Below are positions 24,544 through 33,189 of a stretch of DNA of 44,638 bases, piece after piece. Made by a program: the position numbers and the translations under genes. Position 1 is the first letter of the stretch. Every line of letters begins with the position of its first letter. The notes under the pieces were generated by a model. It was not told the origin of the DNA. It searched no databases and saw nothing but the letters and a program-made list of their open reading frames with translations. Location of the stretch: contig NZ_JAINVH010000047.1 of assembly GCF_020400825.1 (NCBI RefSeq), forward strand, positions 1 to 44,638, in the 5' to 3' direction. The stretch is from Streptomyces sp. HPF1205 (GTDB taxonomy: Bacteria; Actinomycetota; Actinomycetes; Streptomycetales; Streptomycetaceae).

Positions 24544-26352
24544 ATGGCGGTTTCCGTAACCCTGCCGGCGCTCGGCGAGAGCGTGACCGAGGGCACCGTC
24601 ACCCGCTGGCTGAAGGCCGAGGGTGAGCGCGTCGAGGCCGACGAGCCGCTGCTCGAGGTCTCGACGGACAAGGTCGACACCGAGATCCCCTCGCCCGCCT
24701 CCGGCGTACTCACCTCCATCAAGGTCGCCGAGGACGAGACGGTCGAGGTCGGCGCCGAACTGGCCGTGATCGACGACGGCCAGGGCGCCCCCGCCGCCGC
24801 GCCGGCGCCCGCGGCCGAGCCGGCCGCCGCCCCGGCCCCGGCTCCCGCGCAGCCCGCGCCCGCCCCGGCCGCCGAGGCCCCGGCACCCGCGCCCCAGACG
24901 CCCGCCCCGGCCCCTGCCGCGGCCGAGCCCGCGCCCGCCGCCCCGGCCGGCGGCGCCTCCGGCACCGACGTCACGCTGCCCGCGCTGGGCGAGTCGGTCA
25001 CCGAGGGCACCATCACCCGCTGGCTGAAGTCGGTCGGCGACAGCGTCGAGGCCGACGAGCCGCTGCTGGAGGTCTCGACGGACAAGGTCGACACCGAGAT
25101 CCCCTCGCCGGTGGCCGGCACCCTGCTGGAGATCCTGGTCCAGGAGGACGAGACGGCCGAGGTCGGCGCCCGCCTCGCGGTCGTCGGCGCCGCCGGCGCG
25201 GCCCCTGCCGCGGCTCCGGCGCCTCAGGCGCCCGCCCCGGCTCCGGCCCAGCCCGCGCCCGCCGCTCCCCCGGCTCCGCCCGCTCCCCCGGCCCCGCCGG
25301 CGGCGCCCGCTCCGGCCCCGGCACCGGCACCGGCCGCCCCGGCTCCGGCTCCGGCGGCACCCGCACCTCAGGCACCCGCGCCCGCCGCCCCGGCCGCGCA
25401 GCCCGCTCCGGCCGCCGCGCAGGCCACCGACGAAGGCGCGTACGTCACCCCGCTGGTCCGCAAGCTCGCCGCCGAGAACGGCGTCGACCTCGGCTCGGTG
25501 CGGGGCACCGGCGTCGGCGGCCGGATCCGCAAGCAGGACGTGCTCGCCGCCGCCGAGGCCGCCAAGGCCGCGGCGAAGGCCGCTCCGGCCGCCCCCGCCG
25601 CCCCGGCGAAGGCGCCCCAGGCGGTGTCCCCGCTGCGCGGCCAGACGGTCAAGATGACCCGCATCCGCAAGCTCATCGGCGACAACATGATGCAGGCGCT
25701 GCACTCGCAGGCCCAGCTCACCACGGTCGTCGAGGTGGACGTCACCCGCATCATGCGGCTGCGCGCCCAGGCCAAGGACGCCTTCCAGGCACGCGAGGGC
25801 GTCAAGCTCTCGCCGATGCCGTTCTTCGTGAAGGCCGCCGCCCAGGCGCTCAAGGCGCACCCGGTGATCAACGCGCGCCTCAACGACCAGGAGGGCACGG
25901 TCACCTACTTCGACACCGAGAACATCGGTATCGCGGTGGACTCCGAGAAGGGCCTGATGACCCCGGTCATCAAGGGCGCGGGCGATCTGAACATCGCCGG
26001 CATCGCCAAGAAGACCGCCGAGCTGGCGGGCAACGTGCGCTCGAACAGGATCACGCCGGACGACCTGGCGGGCGCGACCTTCACGATCAGCAACACCGGT
26101 TCGCGCGGCGCGCTGTTCGACACGGTCATCGTGCCGCCGCACCAGGCCGCCATCCTGGGCATCGGCGCGACCGTGAAGCGCCCGGTGGTCGTGGAGACCG
26201 CCGACGGCACGGTCATCGGCGTCCGGGACATGACGTACCTGTCGCTGTCCTACGACCACCGGCTGGTGGACGGCGCCGACGCGGCCCGCTACCTGGTCGC
26301 GGTCAAGGAGATCCTTGAGGCGGGCGAGTTCGAGGTGGAACTCGGCCTGTAA
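24544..26352 (+). CDS. Dihydrolipoyl acyltransferase (E2) with two lipoyl domains, actinobacterial AceF/DlaT-SucB type
   Basis: 602 residues. Lipoyl domain 1 (about 1-76, lipoyl-lysine K43) and lipoyl domain 2 (about 139-215, K181) share the motif TDKVDTEIPSP. Long Ala/Pro linkers separate them from the E1/E3-binding domain (about 298-335, YVTPLVRKLAAENG). The catalytic domain has H572 and D576 in DHRLVDG. Databases commonly name this family SucB (succinyltransferase), but its M. tuberculosis and Corynebacterium orthologues act as E2 of pyruvate dehydrogenase, and the aceE and lpd neighbours support that here. ATG 24544 follows AGGAG by about 11 nt. Confidence 0.95.
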   Translation: MAVSVTLPALGESVTEGTVTRWLKAEGERVEADEPLLEVSTDKVDTEIPSPASGVLTSIKVAEDETVEVGAELAVIDDGQGAPAAAPAPAAEPAAAPAPAPAQPAPAPAAEAPAPAPQTPAPAPAAAEPAPAAPAGGASGTDVTLPALGESVTEGTITRWLKSVGDSVEADEPLLEVSTDKVDTEIPSPVAGTLLEILVQEDETAEVGARLAVVGAAGAAPAAAPAPQAPAPAPAQPAPAAPPAPPAPPAPPAAPAPAPAPAPAAPAPAPAAPAPQAPAPAAPAAQPAPAAAQATDEGAYVTPLVRKLAAENGVDLGSVRGTGVGGRIRKQDVLAAAEAAKAAAKAAPAAPAAPAKAPQAVSPLRGQTVKMTRIRKLIGDNMMQALHSQAQLTTVVEVDVTRIMRLRAQAKDAFQAREGVKLSPMPFFVKAAAQALKAHPVINARLNDQEGTVTYFDTENIGIAVDSEKGLMTPVIKGAGDLNIAGIAKKTAELAGNVRSNRITPDDLAGATFTISNTGSRGALFDTVIVPPHQAAILGIGATVKRPVVVETADGTVIGVRDMTYLSLSYDHRLVDGADAARYLVAVKEILEAGEFEVELGL

Positions 26353-26368
26353 CCGCGAGCGGACGTAC

Positions 26369-26407
26369 GGCGCCCCCGCCCCGGCCTGACACCGGGACGG
26401 GGGCGCC
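26369..26407 (+). terminator. Strong hairpin terminator after the E2 gene
   Basis: Arms 26369-26384 and 26392-26407 pair at 15 of 16 positions, starting GGCGCCCCCG, around the 7-nt loop CCTGACA. It begins 17 nt after the E2 stop and separates lpd-E2 from the regulator gene. Confidence 0.85.
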
Positions 26408-26482
26408 GCCGTGTCCGGGGGGAGGCATGGTTGCCGCGTCGTCGTATCGTCTATGTCACGCAGACCGTGGAGGAGTGCGCCC

Positions 26483-27124
26483 ATGACCCAGCCCGCCGTC
26501 GCCTCGCACCTGGTGGTGCACAGTCTGCGTGAGCAGATCCGCGAGCACATCCTGGAAGGGATCGTCAGCGGGCGGTGGAAGCCGGGCGAGCGCATCGTGG
26601 AGCGCAGGATCGCGGTGGAGCTCCAGGTCAGCCAGACGCCGGTACGGGAGGCGCTGCGCGAGCTGGAGACGCTGCGGCTGATCGAGTCCGCGCCCAACAA
26701 GGGCGTGCGGGTGCGCAGCCTGACCGCGGCCGACCTCAAGGAGAGCTATCCGGTGCGGGCCGGCCTGGAGCAGGTGGCGGCCGAGCTCGCCGCCGGGCGG
26801 CTGGCCGCCGACCCCTCGCCCCTGGAGCACGAGGTGGCCGCCCTGCGCGCGGCCGACGAGAACCTCGACGGCGAGGCCCAGGTCCGGCACACCGTCGCGT
26901 TCCACCACGAGCTCGTGCGGGCCGCGGGCAACGCCGTGCTGCTGCACGCCTGGGAGTCGCTGGGCATCGAGGTGTGGACCACGCTGTCGATCCGCTGGCT
27001 CAGCCCCGCGCCGCGCGCGTACGCCGCCGAGCACCAGGAGATAGTGGACGCCTTCGTACGCCGCGACCCGGGCATCTGCGAGCTGCTGAAGGAGCACGTC
27101 CTCAGCTGCGCCCCGCAGGTCTGA
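26483..27124 (+). CDS. GntR-family regulator, FadR/FCD subfamily
   Basis: 213 residues. The N-terminal winged helix-turn-helix (about 8-75) has the GntR signature: LREQIREHILEGIVSGRWKPGERI, then QTPVREALRELETLRLIES. The C-terminal all-helical FCD domain (about 80-205) has Asp/His metal-site candidates (HTVAFHHELVRAAGN and AEHQEI). FCD regulators usually sense organic acids such as pyruvate or lactate. ATG 26483 follows GGAGGAG (26469-26475) by 7 nt. It lies between E2 and aceE, 229 nt before aceE, and a perfect palindrome overlaps the aceE promoter. A PdhR-like role is therefore likely but inferred. Confidence 0.9.
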   Translation: MTQPAVASHLVVHSLREQIREHILEGIVSGRWKPGERIVERRIAVELQVSQTPVREALRELETLRLIESAPNKGVRVRSLTAADLKESYPVRAGLEQVAAELAAGRLAADPSPLEHEVAALRAADENLDGEAQVRHTVAFHHELVRAAGNAVLLHAWESLGIEVWTTLSIRWLSPAPRAYAAEHQEIVDAFVRRDPGICELLKEHVLSCAPQV

Positions 27125-27248
27125 GGCCCGCACCGGGGCGATGCCGCCCGCCCCCTCGCGCCAGCGTTTCCAAGGCCGCACGGCACTGACACTCGGTGCC
27201 TCTAAGGCTGTCATCGCGTGCCACCTGCGAATTTCCCACCAGTAACCA

Positions 27249-27277
27249 TTGATCGATCATCGATCGCGGCGTACCGT
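27249..27277 (+). promoter_or_regulatory. Probable aceE promoter
   Basis: TTGATC (27249-27254), a 17-nt spacer, and TACCGT (27272-27277). The predicted start lies about 70 nt before the aceE ATG. Confidence 0.55.
27251..27265. promoter_or_regulatory. Perfect palindrome over the aceE promoter, candidate operator
   Basis: GATCGAT-C-ATCGATC is a 15-bp perfect odd palindrome at 27251-27265. It overlaps the -35 box and spacer of the aceE promoter, a position that would block RNA polymerase. Being half A/T it stands out locally. The GntR protein encoded just upstream is the obvious candidate to bind it. A second looser inverted repeat, GGCAC ... GTGCC, lies near 27180-27200. Confidence 0.6.
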
Positions 27278-27353
27278 CGAACCCGGGGTGCCCTGTCTGC
27301 CGACTCGTACAACCCGCACTCCTCACACCCCTCCCTCCGGAAGGCGGCGACGC

Positions 27354-29999
27354 ATGCCCAGTCAGCTCGACCAGATCCCCGACCGGGACCCGGAAGAGAC
27401 CGCGGAATGGCGCGAATCCCTGGAAGCGGTCACCAAAGCCGCGGGACCTCACCGCGCGGCGTACCTGCTGCGGCGCACCCTGGAGAGCGCCGCCGGCCGC
27501 CTCGACGTCCCCGCGCCGCTGGAGACGCCGTACCTGAACACGATCCCGACCTCCGCCGAGCCCGCGTACCCGGGTGACGAGGCGCTGGAGGCCCGGATCA
27601 CGGCGTGGAACCGGTGGAACGCCGCGGCGATGGTCACCCGCGGCAGCAAGCTCGGGCTCGGCGGCCACATCGCCACCTTCGCCTCGGCGGCCTGGCTGTA
27701 CGAGACGGGCTTCCAGCACTTCTTCCGCGGCAAGGAGGGCCCCGGCTCGGGCGACCAGCTCTACATCCAGGGCCACGCCTCCCCCGGCATCTACGCCCGC
27801 GCCTTCCTCGACGGCCGGCTCACCGAGGCCCACCTCGACCGCTTCCGCCGGGAGGCGGGCGGCGACGGTCTGCCCTCGTACCCGCACCCGCGGCGGCTGC
27901 CGTGGCTGTGGGAGTTCCCGACCGTGTCCATGGGCCTCGGCCCGCTGTCGGCGATCTACCAGGCCCGCTTCAACCGCTACCTGGAGCACCGCGGCATCAA
28001 GGACACCTCCGACTCCCACGTATGGGCGTTCCTCGGCGACGGCGAGATGGACGAGCCCGAGGCGACCGCCTCCCTGGCGCTGGCCAGCCGCGAGGGCCTG
28101 GACAACCTGACCTTCGTGATCAACTGCAACCTGCAGCGCCTCGACGGCCCGGTCCGCCCCAACTTCAAGATCGTCCAGGAGCTGGAGGCCCAGTTCCGCG
28201 CGGCGGGCTGGAACGTGGTCAAGGCGCTGTGGGGCACCGCCTGGGACGAGCTGTTCGCCCAGGACCTCGACGGCGCCCTGGAGCGGCGGCTGCGGCAGAC
28301 CCCGGATGCCCAGTTCCAGACCTACGCCACCCGCGACGCGGCCTACGTCCGCGACCACTTCTTCGGCGCCGACCCCGGCCTGCGCGCCATGGCGGCGGGC
28401 CTGTCCGACGCCAGGCTGCTGGAGCTGTTCCGCGGCTCCCGGGCCGGGCACGAGCCGCGCAAGGTGTACGCGGCCTACCGCGCCGCCGTCGAGCACAAGG
28501 GCACCCCGACGGTGATCCTCGCGCAGACCGTCAAGGGCTGGACGCTGGGCGAGGGCTTCGAGTCGCGCAACGCCAACCACCAGATGAAGAAGCTCACGGC
28601 CGCGCAGTTCCGCACGATGCGCGACCTGCTGGAGCTGCCCATCCCGGACAGCGCCCTGGACGCGGACGTGGTCCCGTACTGGCACCCGGGCGAGAACTCG
28701 CCGGAGATGCGGTACCTGCGCGAGCGCCGGGCGGCGCTCGGAGGCCTGGCGCCGGCCCGCAAGGTGGTCCCCAAGCCGCTGCCGATGCCGGCCGACAAGG
28801 CGTTCAAGGCGCTGGAGAAGGGTTCGGGCGGGCAGGAGATCGCCACCACGATGGCGTTCGTCCGGCTGGTGAAGGACCTGATGCGGGAGAAGGAGACCGG
28901 CCGCCGCTGGGTGCCGGTGGTGCCCGACGAGGCGCGGACCTTCGGCATGGAGTCGCTGTTCCCGTCCGCGGGCCTGTACTCGCCCAAGGGCCAGACGTAC
29001 GACCCGGTCGACCGCGACCAGCTGCTGTACTACAAGGAGGCGAAGGACGGCCAGATCCTCAACGAGGGGATCACCGAGGCCGGTTCGCTCGCCGACTTCA
29101 CGGCCGCCGCCACGTCGTACGCCACGCACGGCGAGCCGATGATCCCCTTCTACATCTTCTACTCGATGTTCGGCTTCCAGCGCACCGGTGACCAGTTCTG
29201 GGCGCTGGCCGACCAGTTGGGCCGCGGCTTCGTCATCGGCGCGACCGCCGGCCGTACCACCATGACCGGCGAGGGCCTGCAGCACGCCGACGGCCACTCC
29301 CACCTGCTCGCCTCGACCAACCCGGCGGCGATCGCGTACGACCCGGCGTTCGCGTACGAGGTGGCGGTGATCGTCCGCGAGGGCCTGCGCCGCATGTACG
29401 GCCCGCAGGCGGAGGACGTCTTCTACTACCTGACGGTCTACAACGAGCCCAAGGTCCAGCCCGCCATGCCGCCCGGCGTGGAGGAGGGCATCCTCAAGGG
29501 CCTGTACCGCTACCAGCGGGCCGCGACCCTCGCCGAGGACGCGCCGCGCGCCCAGCTCCTGGCCTCCGGCACCGCGATCCACTGGGCGCTGGAAGCCCAG
29601 CGGCTGCTCGCCGAGGAGTGGGGCGTGGCCGCCGACGTGTGGTCCGCGCCCTCGTGGACCGAGCTGCGGCGCGAGGCCATGGAGTGCGACGCGGCCCGGC
29701 TGCGCGGCGAGGAGCGGATCCCCTACGTCACCGGCGCGCTGGCCGGGGCTCCCGGCCCGGTGGTCGCGGTCAGCGACTGGATGCGGGCGGTCCCGGACCA
29801 GATAGCCCCGTGGGTCGAGCAGGACTGGGTCTCGCTCGGCACGGACGGTTTCGGCCTGTCCGACACCCGCGACGCGGCCCGCCGCCACTTCGGCGTCGAC
29901 CCGCAGTCCCTGGTGGTCCAGACCCTCTCCGCCCTCGCCCGGCGGGGCGACGTGAAGCCGGAAACCGTCAAGGAGGCCGCCGAGCGGTACGGACTGTAG
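27354..29999 (+). CDS. aceE: Pyruvate dehydrogenase E1 component (homodimeric type)
   Basis: 881-residue thiamine-diphosphate enzyme that decarboxylates pyruvate and acetylates the lipoyl groups of E2. Family blocks are intact: WNRWNAAAMVTRG, GHIATFASAAWLYETGFQHF, the ThDP/Mg motif GDGEMDEPEATASLALASRE with FVINCNLQRLDG, and GATAGRTTMTGEGLQHADGH. ATG 27354 has GGAAGG (27339-27344) 9 nt upstream and starts MPSQLDQIPDRDPEETAEW; a further in-frame ATG at 27249 lies within the promoter. E2 and E3 are encoded just upstream and lipB/lipA about 7 kb downstream, so all pyruvate dehydrogenase parts are close together. Confidence 0.96.
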   Translation: MPSQLDQIPDRDPEETAEWRESLEAVTKAAGPHRAAYLLRRTLESAAGRLDVPAPLETPYLNTIPTSAEPAYPGDEALEARITAWNRWNAAAMVTRGSKLGLGGHIATFASAAWLYETGFQHFFRGKEGPGSGDQLYIQGHASPGIYARAFLDGRLTEAHLDRFRREAGGDGLPSYPHPRRLPWLWEFPTVSMGLGPLSAIYQARFNRYLEHRGIKDTSDSHVWAFLGDGEMDEPEATASLALASREGLDNLTFVINCNLQRLDGPVRPNFKIVQELEAQFRAAGWNVVKALWGTAWDELFAQDLDGALERRLRQTPDAQFQTYATRDAAYVRDHFFGADPGLRAMAAGLSDARLLELFRGSRAGHEPRKVYAAYRAAVEHKGTPTVILAQTVKGWTLGEGFESRNANHQMKKLTAAQFRTMRDLLELPIPDSALDADVVPYWHPGENSPEMRYLRERRAALGGLAPARKVVPKPLPMPADKAFKALEKGSGGQEIATTMAFVRLVKDLMREKETGRRWVPVVPDEARTFGMESLFPSAGLYSPKGQTYDPVDRDQLLYYKEAKDGQILNEGITEAGSLADFTAAATSYATHGEPMIPFYIFYSMFGFQRTGDQFWALADQLGRGFVIGATAGRTTMTGEGLQHADGHSHLLASTNPAAIAYDPAFAYEVAVIVREGLRRMYGPQAEDVFYYLTVYNEPKVQPAMPPGVEEGILKGLYRYQRAATLAEDAPRAQLLASGTAIHWALEAQRLLAEEWGVAADVWSAPSWTELRREAMECDAARLRGEERIPYVTGALAGAPGPVVAVSDWMRAVPDQIAPWVEQDWVSLGTDGFGLSDTRDAARRHFGVDPQSLVVQTLSALARRGDVKPETVKEAAERYGL

Positions 30000-30045
30000 G
30001 GGATGCGGCCCCGGTCCGGGTGCCCCGGCGAGTCCGGCAAACACC

Positions 30046-30075
30046 TTGCTGGCCGCCGTGGGCACCCGCTACGGT
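30046..30075 (+). promoter_or_regulatory. Leaderless promoter of the tandem-GNAT gene
   Basis: TTGCTG (30046-30051), an 18-nt spacer and TACGGT (30070-30075); GTG 30083 starts 8 nt after the -10 box. There is no Shine-Dalgarno sequence. Confidence 0.55.
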
Positions 30076-30082
30076 CCCCCGG

Positions 30083-31078
30083 GTGTCCGTCGACGTGAAC
30101 CCACTGACCGCTCCCTCCGCGCACGACATCCGCACCTGGCACCAGGTGCGGTCCGCCGCGCTGGCCTACGACCGGCCGGGGGAGCCGGCGCCCTCCGAGG
30201 CCGAGGTGCGGGCCGAGCTCACCGTGCCCGGCGCGCGCAGCCGGAAGCTGCTGTGGCTGGTCCGCGGAGCCAGGGGCGAAGGGGTGGCGACGGCGTCGCT
30301 GCGGCTGTTCGAGGACCCCGGGCGGCGCCATCTCGCCGAGGGGCTCATCACCGTGCACCCCGCGCACCGGCGGCTCGGCACGGGCTCGCGGCTGCTGGCC
30401 ACGCTCACCGAGGCGGCCGCCGCGGCCGGGTGCCGCAGCCTGGTCACCGAGGTGGCGGCGGGCTCGCCCGGCGAGGGCTTCCTGGCCACCCGCGACTTCG
30501 TCCCCGTACTGCGGCTGACCTGGCTGCGGCTGGCCCTGGACCAGGTGCCCGACCGGATCACGAAGCTGCCCGGCGAGGCCCACCCCGGCTACCGGCTGGC
30601 CTTCTGGGAGGGCGTGGTCCCGGACGGCCTCGCCGACAGCTTCGCCCGCGCCCGGCAGGGCATGGACGACATGCCGACAGGCGGGATGGACGTCGGCGAG
30701 GTCGCCTGGGACGCCGAACGGGTCCGCGAGATCGCCCGCGTCGTGGCCCGGCGCGGCGAGCGCCTGCTGACCGTCGCCGCCATCGCCGAGGCCGACGGCT
30801 CCGTCGCCGGCTTCACCGAACTCGTCCTGCCCGCCGACGGCTCCTCCCGCGCCCAGCAGTACGACACCGCCGTGCTGGCCGGCCACCGCGGCCACGCTCT
30901 GGGCCTATGGATCAAGGCCGACATGCTGCGCCGGGTCCGCGAGGACTTCCCCGGCATCACCGAGATCCGGACCGACAACGCGGACGACAACCGCCACATG
31001 CTGGCCGTCAACACGGCGCTGGGCTTTCGTCCGCTGCGCAGGACCGTCGAGTACCAGTTGACGCTGCGCCCGCGCTGA
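30083..31078 (+). CDS. Tandem GNAT-family acetyltransferase
   Basis: 331 residues with two GNAT folds. The first has the acetyl-CoA loop region LITVHPAHRRLGTGSRLL (about 92-109). The second has TAVLAGHRGHALGLWIKADML (about 260-280) and ends with NTALGFRPLRRTVEYQL, the usual GNAT C-terminal strand. Two-domain GNATs of this kind include the mycothiol synthase lineage, but the sequence does not allow that assignment and mshD is normally elsewhere. The substrate is unknown. GTG 30083 follows a -10 box by 8 nt. It lies 83 nt after aceE and has its own promoter. Confidence 0.85.
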   Translation: MSVDVNPLTAPSAHDIRTWHQVRSAALAYDRPGEPAPSEAEVRAELTVPGARSRKLLWLVRGARGEGVATASLRLFEDPGRRHLAEGLITVHPAHRRLGTGSRLLATLTEAAAAAGCRSLVTEVAAGSPGEGFLATRDFVPVLRLTWLRLALDQVPDRITKLPGEAHPGYRLAFWEGVVPDGLADSFARARQGMDDMPTGGMDVGEVAWDAERVREIARVVARRGERLLTVAAIAEADGSVAGFTELVLPADGSSRAQQYDTAVLAGHRGHALGLWIKADMLRRVREDFPGITEIRTDNADDNRHMLAVNTALGFRPLRRTVEYQLTLRPR

Positions 31079-31090
31079 GCCGCCGGTCCC

Positions 31091-31150
31091 GTACCCGCCG
31101 CGCGCCTCCCTGTCGCGCGTCCCCCCGCCGCGCGCCTCCCCGTCGTACGC
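31091..31150 (+). repeat. 30-nt tandem duplication downstream of the tandem-GNAT gene
   Basis: Two imperfect copies, 31091-31120 and 31121-31150, share the core CCGCCGCGCGCCTCCC. They begin 13 nt after the stop codon. The remainder of the 218-nt gap to the next gene has no recognised feature. Confidence 0.7.
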
Positions 31151-31296
31151 CTGCCGAACCGTTCCTGCGAGACGTGCCGCCGAGCCGCGTGGCCGGGCCC
31201 GGCAGGCGGCGCCCAGGCACGGCCGGATAACGACACGGACGCGTCCGGGGCGCCGGGCGTGCGGGGGCGGGTGGCAGACGCGAAGCTGTACCCGTG

Positions 31297-31809
31297 ATGG
31301 ACGAGACGCAGTTCTGGGAGATCGTCGACAGCACGCGCGAGGCCGCGGACGGCGACCCGGAGGACCACGCGGACCTGCTCGTCGAGCGTCTGGCGCAGCT
31401 CGACCCGGAGTCGGTGACGGACTTCGCGCGGCACTTCGAGACCCGCTTCCTGCGCGCGTTCCGGTGGGACCTGTGGGGCGCCGCCGACATCATGCTGGGC
31501 GGGGCGGACGACGAGTCCTTCGACTACTTCCGCTGCTGGCTGATCGGCCAGGGCCGGCCCGTCTTCGAGGGCGCGGTGCACGCCCCGGACGACCTGGCGG
31601 ACCTCGTCGCCGACTTCGACCCGGACCGGGACGGCGACGCCGAGGACCTGGGGTACGCCGCGGACGAGGCGTACGAGCAGCTCACCGGGGTGCGCCTGCC
31701 GGACCTGGGACTCCCGCAGCCGGAGAGCCCCGAGGGCGAGCCGCTCGACTTCGACGACGAGTCGGCGATGGCCGCGCGGCTGCCCAAGCTGTGGGCCCGG
31801 TTCGGCTGA
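31297..31809 (+). CDS. DUF4240 domain protein
   Basis: 170-residue acidic protein matching the DUF4240 family. It begins MDETQFWEIVDSTRE and contains LLVERLAQLDPE, the FETRFLRAFRWDLWGAADIM block, and DESFDYFRCWLIGQGRPVFE. The family is common in Streptomyces, often in several copies; its function is unknown. ATG 31297 is preferred, since homologues start at MDE; the GTG immediately before it (31294) is also in frame. No good Shine-Dalgarno is present. Confidence 0.85.
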   Translation: MDETQFWEIVDSTREAADGDPEDHADLLVERLAQLDPESVTDFARHFETRFLRAFRWDLWGAADIMLGGADDESFDYFRCWLIGQGRPVFEGAVHAPDDLADLVADFDPDRDGDAEDLGYAADEAYEQLTGVRLPDLGLPQPESPEGEPLDFDDESAMAARLPKLWARFG

Positions 31810-31960
31810 CGGCCGGACCGGGCCCGCGGTCCGGCCACCGCGCCGGACCGGTGGTCCTGACCGTCCCGGCGGTCCGGGCGAGTTCGGCGCCACGGGCGAA
31901 CTCGGCGCCACGGGCGGTCTCGGCAGGCCGCGCGGGCCGCGGGCGGGCACAATGATCCCC

Positions 31961-32854
31961 ATGCGTATCGCAGTCTCCGGTGCCTCCGGGCTGATCGGCT
32001 CCGCCCTGTCCGCGTCCCTCGCCGCGGACGGCCACGAGGTGGTCCGCCTGGTCCGGCGGGACCCCCGGCAGCCGGACGAGATCCGCTGGGACCCGGTGGC
32101 GGGCACGGTCGACACCGCGGGGCTGGCCGGCTGCGAGGCCGTCGTCCACCTCGCGGGCGCGGGCGTCGGCGAGCGCCGGTGGACCGAGGCGCGCAAGCGG
32201 GTGATCCGGGACAGCCGCGTCCTCGGCACCACAGCCGTGGCCCGCGCCGTGGCCGCCCTCGACACCCCGCCCCGCGTCCTGGTGTGCGGCAGCGCCATCG
32301 GCTACTACGGCGACACCGGCGACTCCTACGTCGACGAGGACAGCCCCCAGGGCGCCGGTTTCCTCGCCGAACTGGTGGCGGACTGGGAGGCGGCGGCGGA
32401 ACCGGCGCGCGCGGCGGGCATCCGCACGGTGCACGCCCGTACCGGGCTGGTCGTGGCCAAGGACGGCGGGGCGTGGGGCCCGCTGTTCACCCTCTTCCGG
32501 GCCGGCCTCGGCGGCCGCCTCGGCAACGGCCGCCAGTTCTGGAGCTTCATCTCCCTGCGCGACGAGGTCGCGGCCCTGCGCCACGTCCTCGACACCCCCT
32601 CCCTGTCCGGCCCGGTCAACCTCACCGCGCCCGAGCCCCTCACCAACCGCGAGATCACCGCCGCGATGGGCCGCGCCCTGCACCGCCCCACCCTGGCCAC
32701 CGTCCCGGCCCCGGTCCTGCGCCTGACCCTGGGCGAATTCGCCTCGGACGTCCTGTCCAGCCAGCGCGTCCGCCCCGCCCGCCTGCTGGCCTCCTCCTTC
32801 ACCTTCGCCCACCCCCACATCGACCAGGCCATCGCGGCGGCACTGGAGCAGTGA
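31961..32854 (+). CDS. TIGR01777 family NAD(P)-binding epimerase-like protein
   Basis: 297-residue extended short-chain dehydrogenase-like protein of the YfcH/TIGR01777 family. The nucleotide loop is MRIAVSGASGLIGSAL, followed by VVHLAGAGVGERRWTEARKR and the active-site-like SAIGYYGDTG. A C-terminal DUF1731-type segment ends with LLASSFTFAHPHID. The substrate is unknown. ATG 31961 was chosen since it starts directly at the Rossmann strand; an ATG three codons upstream is in frame. In M. tuberculosis the orthologue (Rv2216) lies between the E2 gene and lipB, matching the order here. Confidence 0.9.
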   Translation: MRIAVSGASGLIGSALSASLAADGHEVVRLVRRDPRQPDEIRWDPVAGTVDTAGLAGCEAVVHLAGAGVGERRWTEARKRVIRDSRVLGTTAVARAVAALDTPPRVLVCGSAIGYYGDTGDSYVDEDSPQGAGFLAELVADWEAAAEPARAAGIRTVHARTGLVVAKDGGAWGPLFTLFRAGLGGRLGNGRQFWSFISLRDEVAALRHVLDTPSLSGPVNLTAPEPLTNREITAAMGRALHRPTLATVPAPVLRLTLGEFASDVLSSQRVRPARLLASSFTFAHPHIDQAIAAALEQ

Positions 32855-32917
32855 CGGTTCCGGGCCGGCCGGGGTTCGCACGGGAGCCGGGGCGCGCCGG
32901 GCGCGCCCCGGGCGGCC

Positions 32918-32975
32918 AGGCGTACGCGGCCGGTACGCGGCCCACGAGGCGTACGCGGCCGGTACGCGGCCCACG
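32918..32975 (+). repeat. Exact 29-bp tandem duplication
   Basis: 32918-32946 is repeated without change at 32947-32975; each unit contains GCGTACGCGGCCGGTACGCG, itself rich in short palindromes. It lies in the 335-nt gap between the TIGR01777 gene and the FAD oxidoreductase gene, which otherwise holds GC-rich sequence with no gene that I can support. Confidence 0.85.
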
Positions 32976-33189
32976 CCGGGCCCGCCCGGGAAGCCCCGGA
33001 GGCGCCGGGTCCCCCGGGGCACCGCCCGGACACGCCCGCGCGCGACGGCCCGGTTCCGATCCGGCCGGAACCGTCCGGCCGCACCCGCATTGATCGGGTT
33101 TGTTGAGGGCATGACCACTACGCCCTTGTCGCCGCCGCGCGCCCACAAGTCCCGCGCGGCGGGACCCGCACCCGCCACCCGGGAGGGAC

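Noticed and set aside
23133..25121. Minus-strand open frame antisense to lpd and E2
   Set aside because: Low-complexity Ala/Gly/Ser translation mirrored from the lipoyl linkers; no start signal.
27102..30065. 987-codon minus-strand open frame antisense to aceE
   Set aside because: Complete overlap with an intact, motif-bearing aceE; composition typical of a GC-rich shadow frame.
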